A stretch of 64,000 nucleotides of DNA from Amblyornis subalaris (Eukaryota > Chordata > Aves > Passeriformes > Ptilonorhynchidae): NCBI GenBank assembly GCA_018881555.1, contig JACAXG010000014.1, positions 10,845,803 through 10,909,802 on the forward strand. Reading direction: 5' to 3'. Below, in pieces: positions 13,011 to 26,099 of this stretch (position 1 is the stretch's first letter; each line of letters starts with the position of its first letter). Made by a program: the position numbers and the translations under genes. The notes beneath the pieces were generated by a model. It saw only the letters and a program-made list of their open reading frames with translations, was not told the origin of the DNA and made no database searches.

Positions 13011-16000
13011 AAGTCATGGGCCACGGGTACAAAGCAGAAGACAAGCTGCCCAGGATGATGAGTTGTCTTTGAACTGCCCTGAGCTAAAGCTACTCTTGCT
13101 CAGGAACAGAGTGGCCAGCTGGGAGCCACTGCAGAGTGACAGGTGACAGCATTTCACAATACCAGCTCCAGCTGACTTTCCAGTGTGGACAAGTTGTCTT
13201 TCATGTGGTTTATCCTCACCTGGTTCTACCAGAGTAGTATGGTGTCACCACAATGTTTAGCTGCCTGGCTCTGGGAGAAGGAGACTTTTTGGTCCTTTTT
13301 TTTTCATTTGTAGTGGCCCTGTGTGTACCACTGCACTGGATCAGAACAGTTTGGCTGTTTTGTTCCTCACTCCCACAAAAGCCTCAGGGGCTCTGATGTT
13401 TGCAAACACAAGGCAGCTTCTCATTAATTGAAGTGACATTCATTTGCAAGCAAAGCATTAATATTTTGAGTTCTGATGTTTATGAAGAAGTCTTCTGTGA
13501 CTCGTTCCCCATTGGCACCAGCAAATAACCCACAATGTCCAATATCTAGCAGGTTATTTCCATTAGAAAGCAAACTTGGTGTTTGAGCCCTGCATTTCTT
13601 AGGATGTTCTTGATGAATCTTTTCCATTTGCAATGCTCAAGACAGAGAGCTTTGTGGTTCCTGGCAGCTGAGTTAGCACACAGATGAGAACAACTTTGAT
13701 TTTTCTGAGGACCATCCTTGTCTTGAGTGTTTTGTTGTCTCTCTTTTCTACTTCACTGCACACTGACATACATCATATACACCTGGGTGTGCATCTGTAT
13801 GAGTGCAAGGAAAGCAGGTGACATTCACAAGACTTTCCATCCATGTGCACGTGCTTTTTGTTGCAAAAGCTGTATTTGAAGGCTGTGGGTTGGTACAGGA
13901 TCAGCTTTATGACCAGTTTAAGTCATTGACATAGTATATGTACTAAAACTTCTGACCTCAGCTTGGCCCATTAATCCAAAAGAATGAAAATTGTAACTTC
14001 TTGGTAACCCAGCCTTATTGGAAAGAAAAGGAATAGTTCATACTGACAACGGGCAGAAGCTTGGGCAGTGAGAGTGTCCCTGTCAGCATACCACCCTGCC
14101 ACATCCAGATTGATTTCTTATCTTTTCCTCCCATCCATATCTTTGAAGATCCATTCTCATGTTCCAGTGTCTTTCTAGGATCATAGCAAAACCTCTTCCA
14201 GTGGGCTGCTGCAGAATGGAGCATGCTTCAGACCTGTTGCACAAACANGGAACACGCTGTTGGTCCGTTTCTGCTAACCCCAGTTTCTACACCTACATAT
14301 TCAACTTTGGAGGAGACCTATGCTGAAACACATCTTCAGAGAATCCCTACAGCCTTAACTTTGGGTCTCCAGNCTGTCCTCTCTGCTGGGGTCTGTCTGT
14401 CTGTGCTGAATGCAATCTGCTATAATCATGCTTTCTTATCTTTCATTGCTTAAGGGCTGCTTTCCTATTCCCTGACAGAGTCATTAAATTTTTCCTACTC
14501 TTAAGCTTCTTTTTCTACACTTTCAGACGGCCCAAACCTCTTGGATTTTCTTCAGAAACTCCCAGCAAGAGGCATCTGGTGCTCTTGCCTGTAGGGCACT
14601 CTCTAACCACAGGCAGTCGCCTATGTTAGCTGGCTGCCAAAATGGCAAGGCAGTCCTGGCAAGGTCTGTTCTCCATTTCGTTGAGACTGGAGCCCACGAA
14701 AGCCATGCTGGTGGCCACACCAGCTCCATGTCCACTGTGGGAACCCTTGGCCCATATGGCTCTTGCTGGGCAGGGGATGTTTTCAGAAAGGGGCTGCTGT
14801 TCCCTTTGATCCTTTCCATGTGGCAAACACGCAGTGACTGCAGGGCTCTTTGCCCTTTCTCTTACCCTTCCCGGCTCTCTGTCACGGCTCTGCCCCTCTC
14901 CCTGCTCCTGTTCCTGCACTGCTGGGAATTCTCGAGCTGCCTCGGGCACGGAGAGGTGCGTGGGGCTGGCATTGATGTGGCNGTGCGGGCAGGCGAGGTG
15001 AGGGTGCCGAGGGCTGCAGCAGCAGAGCCTGAGAGCAGGTGCACNGCGGTTAGGGCATATGACTCTATCCACTTAATCACCTCCGAGCAGGTCTCCACCT
15101 ATTCCTCCCTCTCCTTCTCTGGAAAGTTACTGTAACTTGCATATTTGCGATGCTTTCTGGGGCTGCAGGCAGGATGACTTGTTTACTACTGTCCAGTCAC
15201 CGGCAAATGACTTGCTTTTGGTCAGCTGCATCATCTTAAGAACAGCCTGAATCTGCTGAATGGCTTCCTCAGCCTGGTTTGCGCAGTTCTTGACCACTGT
15301 GAACTGCAAGAGGTTCTCCTACCTATGGATGGTCTGATCGGAGACGATGCTGGGTGCATCATGAGGGATGAGGCACACCCTGAGCACAGAGCCTTGCAGG
15401 ATCGGACCTTGCTGGATGGAGAGGATGGCAGTGCAGTGTTTGCAGACAGATGTGAGCCCCTGTCTGATCTGGACGAAAGCCAGCACTGGATTGAGCCATG
15501 GCTGTGTTGGTGCTGGGTGTGTTGGTCTGGGCTCTCAGCCAGGCTCTCATAACTGCACAGCTTTGGGTCCTGAGCTGAATCTTATCTGGTTAGGGCAGAG
15601 CTTGCTATGGGTCTGCTCAGAAGAGCCCAGCAGAGCAACTCAACATATTCATCCCACAGACATGGCAAATGTGTCTACAGAAACTAGAAGTCGATCCCAT
15701 CCTGATTCCTCACCATTAATCTTCATCTAGCATCACACGTCTTGAGGTCAACAGTGTAGAGATCAGCCAAAATCAATACAATTCCACGTTGTTAGTGTAT
15801 GCTCAGTGCAGTGCAGCTGTCCTTGCTATGCAGGGAGTAGAACTTAATCTCCCAGAGCGACGTGTTGAATTTATTGCTTGGCGATGATCAGTGAATATAG
15901 GGTTGTGGGTGGGTGGGGAAAATCCTGGGGTTTGATTCAGAATTTGGACTGTATCTGTGAGTAAGAACACACATCTGACTCAAAGCACACGGCTCCCATT

Positions 16001-18789
16001 TGGGCTGCATTCTTTCACTGTGCTGCTTTCCTCCTTTCTCNGGGCTTACAGTATAGAACTGCCTGGTCCAGGGTGGCAAAAAGGAAGATCAGGAACAGAA
16101 ATCATATTGAATAAAATNGATCATGTGTGGGAAGAAAAGTAAGCAAGTTTTTATCCTTTTATGTAAGGGGGAGGGGGATCATTCAAATGAAGAGATGGTT
16201 TCCCTTTTAACTTAGTTCTTGAAGAATGCAGCAGTGAATTATTTAATGCCCTTAAGCAGATTTCCTACTCTGGCCTCCCTGCAGGCATTTGCTCAGTGTC
16301 TGTGTCAGCCTCTTAGCACAGGAAAAGTTGCTCACAGTTGTGACTCCTGTGCTAAGAGTGATTTCTGCATACCTGTTCCCCAGGCTGCTTGCTNGCTGAG
16401 CACTCCCCAGGGCATGAAAAGTGGGAAAATACCAAAAAGGGAAAGATACAGCTGTAGCCTGTTAATTAAACTGAAAACAATATCCAAGTGGCAAAAACCN
16501 TACTTCAGTCGCTGAGAATTGTTTTGTGACTTGAATAAGGACAGTTTCAGCCCAGATCTGGATCCATGTGTCCTCTTTATATTGCTTCTGGGCCATTTTA
16601 ACCTCTGCTGCTTATACTTAGGTTTTGAACCTCATGCTGCACTCTCATCCATGGGCTGCCCTTGGCTCTGGTCACTTCTCAAATGGTTACTGAATGCAAC
16701 ATCGAAGTTTAAACCAAACAGGCATCTGTGGCAGAAAGGGAAGACACCAGTTTTCAGGACCTTTGCAGAGATAAATAAGACTGTGCCTTGCCTGAGGGCA
16801 TAACTCCACATGTGGCTCTGGAAGTCTTTAGGAGGTCTTTGGAAAAGACCTAGACTTTGTTCTGCTTCTTCCTTGAGGCTGAAGCAACTGATATTATTCT
16901 GCTGTTGCTTTCCTTATGGCCTAAAGTTGAACTAGAANGACAGAGCAGGATTTTCTGGCTCCGGGATTAACTTCAAGGAAATCATCATGGAGAGTCGCTC
17001 CTTTTCATGCATGGTGTCTCCTGCAGGGTTATTCTCAGTGTGCATGTTATCACCTTGTGTGATATATAATCACCCAGAGGCCAGGACATGCAAGCACATG
17101 GTTATGAATACCCACAGAAACACTGTGATCCCTTGCCCTGATGCCAGAGATAAATGCTTTGACTCTGGACTCTAATATATTCTCAGAACCAAACCACTCA
17201 GCAAACCTGCCTCGTGATTCCACTCAACCCTGTCATAATGATTTTAGAAAAAACCACAAGAAACGTGGTGGTTTTGGGTCCTTGTCAAAGCACAGCAAAA
17301 GAGTGTTGGTTGATTACTTTTTAAAAATTCATTTTAACATTACATTCAGAGTGAAAGTCTGGGCGTATACCTAAATGTTAGAAATGTAAAGAGGGTCTTA
17401 CATATGATTGTGGTGAAAAACCACTGGATATCATTTGAAAACTTACTGTAGATGCAGGAGATGAGATAATTTAAATATAACTCTGTGAAATCCCACCATG
17501 AAAACTGTCTGTGCTTCTGGGTTACTCTACCCTTTCTTAGCTTTCTCTTTGGTCTAAAAAGCTCTGTTTTTCCTGGTACACCAACAAATATAAACTTCAG
17601 CTCTGTGAATGTTACATTTTCTTCTCCTATCCTCTTTGCCTGCGCTTTCCCCAGACAGGGACACAAACAAAAGCAGCCCATGGCATGTACCTGGAGAGGA
17701 TGTGCCCTCCTCTCCACAACTGGGTATGGACGCAGTCACAGACAGCTGCTGTGAAACCAAATCTTTTTGTGATGAATAACAGCTCTGGAGCTCACCAGGC
17801 ATCTGACTATGACTGGTGAAGGGATTGCTGAGGTCAGTGGCGGCGTGTGCAATTACAAAACACTGGGCAGTTGTCCAGGTGGTTGGTGGAGGCACAAGCA
17901 CAACCCTACAGCTACGAGTGCACTTGAGGCTCTGGACAGGGCAGTGTTTGTTGTGGACAGGGCAGTGTGGTGGCAGCTCAGGCAACTGCAGCTGTGTCTC
18001 GTGACAGTGAGCAGAGCTGTTGGGAAGGTGACTGAGAGGCTCCACAGTCTGCAGCAAGTTTCTCCTCCTGGGCTACCCAACAGCCTATGGGCAAGGGCAG
18101 CCAGCCCCAGTTGTGCATGGAGGGTGGGTAACAATGCTCCCAGCTGAGCCAGATGTGCTGCTCTGGCTGGTTGGGGCACCATCATGCCTTCATCCAACCC
18201 TTCTCTCCACCTGGTGATCATGCTGAGATATTTATTGTTCCAACAAGCATGGAACACAATGGGGACTTTGCCTTCAGATGCTGCTGACCACAGTATGTCT
18301 AAAGTCCCACCTTTCTTCAAGTTAATGAGAAACCATGAAAGCTAAAGCTGAAACACTCTCAGGGACTTATCCTAGTAGGATCTGTGTGGAGTGATAACAA
18401 CCACGGGAAGAGGAGCCAAGTGGGCAGCTGGGGTTGAAGCACCTTTAGCATCCATGCTAAAAAAACCCAGAATTTATCTGTCAGAGCTCTTTCCAAATGC
18501 TGTAACTGCTGATGCATCAGGTGCTCTGCATTGCTCATCCTTCTCTTGAGCTCTTATGGGACAGGAACATCTGGGTTAGAGGCCACCAGCAGGTACCACT
18601 GCTGTGGCCCTCTGTGCCATGGCAGAGGGAAGTTTGCAGGCCTCCCAGGAGGTGTGAGGTGACACAGAAAAGGCCTCCTGAGATTAATAACAGGATCTGC
18701 TTCAAGTGCAGAGCATTCTTTCCTCCTCCCCTGTGCTTTAAACAGGAGTGCAAAGAGTCCCAGTGAAGCCAACCTGGCACTCCATAGAT
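13011..18789. other. Intergenic DNA with no recognisable gene
   Basis: No exon, RNA gene or interspersed repeat could be supported. A short imperfect duplication (gacagggcagtg twice) sits at about 17935-17970. Several isolated Ns occur. The open frames of 100-170 codons around 14.6-15.1 kb and 17.5-18.3 kb overlap on both strands in GC-rich DNA and look like chance. Confidence 0.55.
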
Positions 18790-19380
18790 GGAGCTTTCTT
18801 AGATCTCCTTAACGGTTGGAATTGTGAAATATTTGTTGCATCTGTAATTAGGGAGTAGAACAGATGGCTAAAGCTTAGTTATAATTAAAGTCTAATGCAC
18901 AGTAAAATAACCCAATGCAGCCGGTGATTCAGCAGGAACCAAAGAATTTTAATTCTTTCTTTGCTGGGCTTAAGCTTCAATTGTAGGAATTGGGACTTCA
19001 GGGAAAGTCTGTTGCATCACTTATTACATAGGGACATGGCTCTGTATTAAAGGATGGTGTGGAAATTTTTGATTGCTATGTATTAAGTTATATTGTGTGG
19101 TCTCGCCTACCTCAGTAACTTGAAATCATGTGTGAAAAAGGCATGTGAATTGTTTTAACAACACGGAATCCGCATGTTGCAATCCGTTTCAGAAGAGACT
19201 TTCTTAAAACCCGTCTGCCTAGTAATTGATTGCTAATGCTTCAGGATAAGGTATTTGGAAAGAGGCATTAATTAGGTGCTTTTAGACAGGAACATATTTT
19301 ATTTATAAATCTCCTTTAAACGGAGCTTTCCGAAATATCATTTAAAGCACATTTAACACCACTTTCAAGTAGAGACCTCA
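18790..19380. promoter_or_regulatory. Candidate conserved non-coding element, 0.6 kb, ORF-free
   Basis: This is about 590 bp of complex, repeat-free, AT-rich sequence lying within a 1.2-kb stretch that has no open frame of 60 codons on either strand. It holds many homeodomain-type and POU-type words: TTAATTA at 19268-19274, AGTAATTGATTGCTAATG near 19221, and a GTTGCAATC C/EBP-like word near 19176. By texture it is the strongest enhancer candidate upstream of TP63. Conservation has not been tested. Confidence 0.3.
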
Positions 19381-20820
19381 TGCCATGAGAACTGGAAGCA
19401 ATTGAATAAGCTTCTTATTTCCTGGGAGGCAGGAGACCAGATTAGGAGTTAGCATCCAGCAAAGAAGCATGGAGTGGTGTTACTGTGAGCTTTGCAGACT
19501 CTGGAAATGGTTTTTATGTTTGGGGTTGTTTTTTTCACCCTAATCTTATTTAGAGCAGAGGGAGGTCTGCAACACATCCTGCCAAAGGTATGTGAGGCCA
19601 GCTCTCCCAGAAGGAGAACATGAACAGCTCTGGACTATTCCTAGAGACTGAGAAAACACCAGAGGAAATGTTATTATGAGCATTCCCCTTCCTCATCTTC
19701 TAAGATGACTTACTGAAAAAGTTTACCTGTATCTACTTGGGATATTGGGATGTCCATTAGTAGACTAATGATGCACTTGCTGTTTTAGAGGCGTTCCCTC
19801 CTCCCCTTTCAGCAGTCTGGAAAGATCTCTGTTAAGTGACAGGTTTCTCTCAAAGCTGTGATCAGACTTGAGTGGCCATTGCTCTTTCAGGACCTGTCCC
19901 TGGAGGACTTGGGTGGCACTTCTTTCTTGTAGTGACCATGAAGCGGACAGGGAATGCCAATTACTTGATGCTTACTGTGGATTATAGGCATGCAAACAGC
20001 CCGTAACTGCTCAGTGGCCAATCAGCATCCCATACATTTTGGTTGTCCCTTAGTGCTGACTTAAGCTGCAGCGGATTTGGGTGCAGGAGTTGTGTGTATC
20101 CTGTGTGGGCTCCACAGGACTTGCAAAAAATGCTACTTTTAGTGGAGTTGATGCAGACTGTGGATGCTGCCTGGGAATCCTTGAGCAGGAGGCAGGTAGT
20201 GTTAAGGTTTCTGAACTGATGCTATTTGAGTAACTTGTACCATGCTTTGGAGCCTCAGCCTGAAGAAGGGGAAAAAAACCCAAGCAAAACTACCAAAAAA
20301 AGCAGGAATGCTTCCCATCTCTGCACTTGTCTCAAATGTGGACCTAGGGGCTAAAATACCCTTGCTCCTCTGGGCTAGTACACCCCTGCAAGACAGAGCT
20401 GACCTCTGCTTTCACACCCACACAGACCATGGTCTCTAAGTGAATCTGGAAGAGCCCCTGGAAAAAGGTATGGAAAGTCAGTGACCACCAAGAAAGGCAG
20501 GATTTGGCTAAACTCAGACTTTGAATGGATGGCAATAGGACGGAGCATGGAGGGACCTAGCTCAGCTTCCCTAAAACTCATGCCTGCAGGACTTTTTTCA
20601 GAAAAGTTAATATGCAGGAAGAAAAGAAAAAACCCTCCTCCACCCTTATCCCTGCTGTGAAATGGAGTGTTTCTGACCTGTCGCCCTATGACACAACAAC
20701 AGTAGTGCTCAGCAGCAAGGCTTGGCAATAAAGGGTCCGTGGAGCACCTTGGAGCCAGTCCCACAGGTACCGGTGTTTTGGGTGCCTGCCACCACTGCCC
20801 GGCTGCCAATAACGCCATGG
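19381..20820. other. Intergenic DNA with no recognisable gene
   Basis: This is unique-looking sequence between the candidate regulatory block and the minisatellite. I see no coding exon, RNA gene or mobile element. Open frames near 20375-20878 on the - strand run partly into the minisatellite and carry no known domain. Confidence 0.55.
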
Positions 20821-21271
20821 CAGGGATTCCTGGGGGCACGGACCACCAGATGGCAGGATCTCTGGTAGCAGGCATCACCAGATGGCAGGGATCCCTGGTG
20901 GTAGGGATCCCCGGCGGCAGGGATCCCCGGTGGCAGGAGTCACCAGATGGCAGGGAATCCTGGTGACAGGGATCACCAGATTGCAGGGATGCCCGGTGAC
21001 AGGGATCACCGGACGGCAGGGATCCCCGGTGACAGGGATCACCAGACGGCAGGGATCCCCGGTGACAGGGATCACCAGACGGCAGGGATCCCCGGTGACA
21101 GGGATCNNNNNNNNNNNNNNNNNNNNNNNNNNNNNNNNNNNNNNNNGGTGACAGGGATCACCAGACGGCAGGGATGCCCGGTGATAGGGATCACCAGACG
21201 GCAGGGATCCCCGGTGACAGGGATCACCAGACGGCAGGGATCCCCGGTGACAGGGATCACCAGATGGCAGT
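20821..21271. repeat. 33-bp minisatellite with 16/17-bp substructure, interrupted by a gap
   Basis: The core is a 33-bp unit whose ggtgac word falls at 20962, 20995, 21028, 21061 and 21094, and again after the gap at 21147, 21180 (ggtgat variant), 21213 and 21246. Each unit is itself a pair of related half-units of 16 and 17 bp, both built on cagggatc. At the left edge (20887, 20903, 20919, 20935) the half-units appear singly at 16-bp spacing, so the 33-bp unit probably arose by amplification of a dimer. Because 33 is a multiple of three, both strands stay open through the array and give false repetitive reading frames. The GC-rich unit contains a GGATCC in most copies. Confidence 0.96.
21107..21146. 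other. Assembly gap (40 N) inside the minisatellite
   Basis: Forty consecutive Ns break the array. Equivalent positions on the two sides (21094 and 21147) are 53 nt apart, which is not a multiple of the 33-bp period. The gap length is therefore nominal, or the hidden sequence is irregular, and the true copy number is unknown. Confidence 0.97.
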
Positions 21272-23260
21272 GTTACGCGCACTCGCAATTAACCCTCTTT
21301 CCTGCACGGCGCTGCCTCGGAACAGGCAGCGTTGCCGAGGTTTTTAAGAGGCTGATTCTTGAAAATCAGCTATCAGTTCTCAATCTGCCCACAGTGTGCT
21401 GCCCTTCGTACCGGTGCTGCTGCTTGGGGGAGGTTTGATCCCCTCAGAAGGAGGGACTGGGCTTCTAAAACTGTAGGATTGCTTGTGTGTTGGGTACCTC
21501 TTGCTCAGCTGTGTTACCCAGTGGTGTCACTTCTGGCAGCTTCACTTCCCAAGGATGAGCAATACTGACTTCTGCCATCCCGCGGCCGTGGGAAAATTAC
21601 CCTGGTTTGAAAAGCTGAAGGCTGAGTTGAGAGCTTGGGACAGGGAGTTATCTTTTGCCTGCTTCAAGGGTGCGATGTCTGACGTGCTTAGGCTGAGTCA
21701 CAGCAGAAATTGTTTCACTTTGGAAAAAGTGAGGTGCGAAGAGTTGATCCTATCACATGTGAGGTTTGGTTTTTTTCAGGGATGAATATATGGCTATTAA
21801 CATCAAAGCGCAAGGATGGGGGTAATGCAAGAGACTCTCCTTAAGTCGTTATCTTCTCCACAAAGACATGAAACACTGGCTCTTCAGCTTTCCTCAGCTT
21901 TGCTCTGAGAGGGGAAAGAAGGCTTTATTAACTTAAGCGACACCAAACTCTTATTTTATTCCCATGTACTGTACTGCCACTGATTAAGTCCTGAGGAGGA
22001 TGGACAGACTAGCAGGGCTGAGAATGTCCCATCTCTACTGTTTTTCTAGCTGTAAGCTTGAAAAAGGACCCCTATGCCCCTAAACGCAAGCATTCTTGGG
22101 CTGTATCTCCAGCACAGACAGGAGGGAAATTACTACCTCTGTGAACACACCCACCTTAATGGTGAGCTGGGCACTGCTGGCTGGGGAGGTGTGGAAGTGC
22201 AGGCTTTAGCAGAGGATGTGCAGGTTTGCAACCAGGGCTTCCATCACTAGTGGTTAATGCTTTAGGGAATTTTCTTTTAATTGCTACTGTTCTTGAACTG
22301 GCTTTAATCCCATTAGTTCAGGTATGCCTGCAGGAGCTGTGCTTGCACCTTGGATTGCAGGAGAGACATAGTCTTAATGCTGGGAACCAAAGCTCCGCCA
22401 GCCAAGCAGTGAATTTTTGTTGTATCCTGTTTGGAAGTGAGAAATTCTTTTGAGACCAATGCTTTTGCATCGAGGATTTATTTTCTGAAGCTGCCAAAAG
22501 GGCAGAGAGATTTCTGCTTTTGCAGAGTGTGCAGGAGATGGGAAAGTGCAGGAACAGCAGGGTTGATAGCAGCAACGTGACATTGCTACGATTCAGCTCA
22601 GCTCTGACTCACAAGGAAAAGTTAGAGGTAGTGAAAGATGAGTGATGCGGCAATAGCCTCAGTTTATTGCATTTCTGTGTCTTCCGTCGAGGCTGACACC
22701 AAACTCCCTCCTTGTTAGGAACTTTTTCTCTGAGTGAATCTCTCCACATGGACAACTTGATTCAGCAGATCTTTCTCCTTGCTTCACGTAGAGCAAACCT
22801 CTTCTTTCATTTGCTGCTGGGCTGGCGCTGCTGCCTGTCACCAGCCCTTCAGAAGCTGATATCCTGGAATTCCACGAACCAACCTCTGAGGCTTCTGATG
22901 TGAACACCTGGAAGATATGAGCAGAGCGTGAGAAAACTCTGGGATGGGTCTGTGGCGAGAGGATGAGTGTGAGCCTGTGCTAGAAAACTGATGGGAAACT
23001 GCAGGGAGCTCCTGGTCCTGCCCTCCTCTGCCACCCAGCCCACTGCACAGCAGAGCTGGGGCAGACCTTCACCCACAGGGATGTGGTCACTGAGCTTTCT
23101 GTCTCCAACCTGGGCTTGACCCTACAGGGAGCGATGACACCGTGTGTATTTGTGGCACGGTTCTTGCCAGAATGCCAGACATGTCGTGTGGCAGCTGTAT
23201 GGGGAGACCAACCCTTCCACCTACACAGCTCCTGCCTCCCCTTTGATATGCAATCCTGAC
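21272..23260. other. Intergenic DNA with no recognisable gene
   Basis: I could not support a coding exon, RNA gene or mobile element here. The sequence is of ordinary mixed composition with scattered short open frames. Confidence 0.55.
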
Positions 23261-23480
23261 CCCACGGCAGGGTGCTGCCACCTGTCCTGGGGCGCTCCGG
23301 CCTCCAGACCCGCTTTAGCCCAGGCTGTGGCCCCGCTGTGTCTCGGGAACGCCTGGAGACGGTGGCGCAGCTGCGCTGACGTCACGGAGGGAAATTCCCT
23401 CCCTCCCCGCCTTGGGTGGCGGGAGTTTCCCGTGGGAGTTGCACAGTGTCCTGCCAGCTCTCGAGGACAGGGCAGGCTCT
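23261..23480. promoter_or_regulatory. CpG-rich patch with CRE and two kappaB-type sites
   Basis: About 17 CpG dinucleotides (counted by eye) lie in 220 bp, well above the surrounding DNA. The patch contains a full palindromic CRE, TGACGTCA, at 23377-23384. A kappaB-type site GGGAAATTCC follows at 23389-23398, then a GC-box core CCCCGCC at 23405-23411 and a second kappaB-type site GGGAGTTTCC at 23421-23430. Such clustering suggests a promoter or inducible enhancer. No first exon can be assigned, and an open antisense frame across it (23221-23817) is probably chance. Confidence 0.4.
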
Positions 23481-26099
23481 CTCGGAGCCAGAGCACTGCT
23501 GGGAGATAGTCTCCTTTTGGCCTTGTTTCTGATTGATCACTGTAGTCGTCGCTCTGTGTCCTACCTTCTTCACATGTGTGCGAATAACCATAAGGCTTGG
23601 CCAGGGAGATGGAGCAAAATTCCAATTTTGGTCTCTCAGACCTGGTTCCTTTCACTCCCTCTTCATAGAGAGAAGAGACCTGTGTTTTAGTAACAGTGGA
23701 AAGAAACCTCTCCAGTGCTTGTACCTGCTCTTTGCTGATGGTATTACCCTTATTGTTAGTTTTGTTTGTTGTCTCCTCAAAGGTGAGAAAATGGAGACTG
23801 CAGCTTCCAAAACACATGTTCAGCTTTCAAGTCCGCTCTTATACCATCTCCTTCCAGCTACTTGAAAACAAGGGGCAAAACTTCCTACTGCCCCCACTTC
23901 TGGAGAAGAAAGACCCAGTGTGGCCCTCAGTGGTGGGAATGTCTCCAGAAGTGGGGACATCCACAGCTGACTGAGACTTGACCAACAGACTGTGACATAG
24001 GAAGCTACAACTCTGAGGATCTTGGTGGAGGGTCAGTGGGATAAAGAGGTGGATTAGAAGTGAAGCCAGCCTCAGGCAGGCTTTTTGGCTTGTTGTGATC
24101 CCACGGAAACTCAAGGAGTTGGTTGGAGTTGTGGGAGGCCCAGAGCACAACTCAATTAACCTGCTGAGATGGGTGCTGTGGGCTTTCTCTTAGAACCAGT
24201 CTCTGCTCTGGGACCTGGAAGATGGGAATGCCTAGAGCAAACAAGGGATGCCACTAAGTGTCCCGTGGGAGCTGGAAGTCTCCATAAGCATGTGGGAGAA
24301 CAGGAAAAGAGTAAAAAGTGCTTTGCTGGAAGGTGTGGGGTTGGAGCAGCAGTGGGAAACTCCTGTTGTAGCTATTCTGGGTGCCTTGAAAGTATTAATA
24401 ATTAATTTCAGGGTTGTTCAAGAAAAGAACTACAGCATGTCCTGAAAAAAACTACAAAGTAGGTGATGGTGAGGGACGAGAACATGGAAGATTTCAGCTT
24501 TTCCCCTGTGAGGTTGTCAGTCTTACAGTCCCTGTCATCTGAGCTCCTGCTGAGACAAGATGCTGGGGACAAATACTCAAGAAGTGGTTAGTGTTGCATG
24601 AAACCATTTGCTATGCCTGCAAAGGCAAACACCAAACTGCACTGTCCTTGACTGTGAGTGGACGAGGCTCTGACACTACAGGTGTGACACAGGAGACACC
24701 AAAGGCAACCAGGCAGCTCTGAAAGCAGTTCACGTTGTCCTGTTGAGCAGGACTGGGACAGTGCCACCTCCTTTGTTTCTTCCTAACTCTGCCTAAGCAG
24801 CTGATGGCCAACATGAGGATTGTGCAGGGCCCCAGGTGTGTGGTATTCACATGCAGATGGCAGCTTGAATCTGGTGTGTATTTTAAAGTCCACCATTGTT
24901 AGCACTGAGATGTTCAGATTTAGATGGAGGAGAAGAATGTGGGGAGAGGTACATTAAGACATCTTTGTCATCTTCTCTTTAAATGTGCCCATGTGGTTGT
25001 GCTGGACTGCTTGCTCACTGAATCGTCACCAGTCCTGGGCCCACACTTGCCCATCAGTGACCAAGCATGACCTTGACCACAGATATTGCACAGATGTCGG
25101 GGAGCTGCTGCCTGGGCTCAGCCCCTCAGGTCCCACCAGCAGCTCTGTGCTCCCCAGGCAGGGCAGCACCAGCATGGGGTGGCTGAGGTATGAGTGCCCT
25201 TTTTTACTGCTTTGTGTTTGCATTAGGGACAAAAGGTGCTAGGGGAATGGGCAGGATTGTGTATAGAATTGTGGTATTTTTATTTATCAATTTATTTTTT
25301 AAGTTTGCTCCTCTTCCTGTCCCTTGTCTCTTAATATGCAAGGTGGGGGGGGAAGGCTTGTATGAGCCAAAAGGCAGAAATTTGACACTTCTGGANCAGT
25401 GGGATCAGATTGGCTGGAGGCAAAATCTGAATTCTTAAGGAGGCTTATCCCACCATTGCAGCATTTGGGTACATCCTCCAAATCCTGTGAGGGTCATAGT
25501 CCTGTTTCCTCTTTCCTTTCACTGGAGTTACCGAAGAGTTGTCTTTGCTTGCTTCTGTTCATGAAATTCCTAAAACCTTAACTCCTTTGAAACCTTTAAA
25601 CATCTGTAATACTTAGTTAAAACTGAAAAATGTGCTCAAAAGGCACACTGACATGGGTTTCTGTTCTCTTGGATAACCAAGCTAAAAACATTTTACTGCT
25701 GGTAGGAGGGAATGATTTCCTTCTCTTCAACTTTTCTAACAAAAAATCCCCAAATATCCCACAGACTTCTTGCTCTTAAAAGAAATTCATTTTAACTTTA
25801 AAAAAACACCAAAACCAACAAACGACCACAACCACTCCCCTGGAAACCCCGAGCTGTGAATGAAACTTTTCATCCCCTGGTGTAAAGGGTGGGTCTGATT
25901 TCAGGCAAATCCTGAGGCCAGCAGTTGCAAAGGTGGCTCAGAGCAAAGCTGGCATCTTCCTGTCTTCCTTAGCTCCAAGTCGTTCAGAGGTCCTAGGACC
26001 CGACAAACAGGACTGGAGGCACGGAGATGTCAGGAGACTGCCTCTCCCTTTTTCCCTTTTCAGGGCCGGGCCTGCACACAGGCATCCTGGCACTGACCT
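23481..26099. other. Intergenic DNA with no recognisable gene
   Basis: No exon with recognisable protein content was found. A short G run (about 25345-25353) and an A/C-rich stretch at about 25800-25845 are the only low-complexity features. Confidence 0.55.

Noticed and set aside
20875..21438. Long repetitive open frames on both strands over the 33-bp array
   Set aside because: The period is a multiple of three, so frames stay open automatically. The peptide is a pure echo of the minisatellite and crosses an N gap.
23221..23817. Antisense open frame of 198 codons over a CpG-rich patch
   Set aside because: GC-rich DNA has few stop codons. No domain is recognised, and the other strand is open as well.
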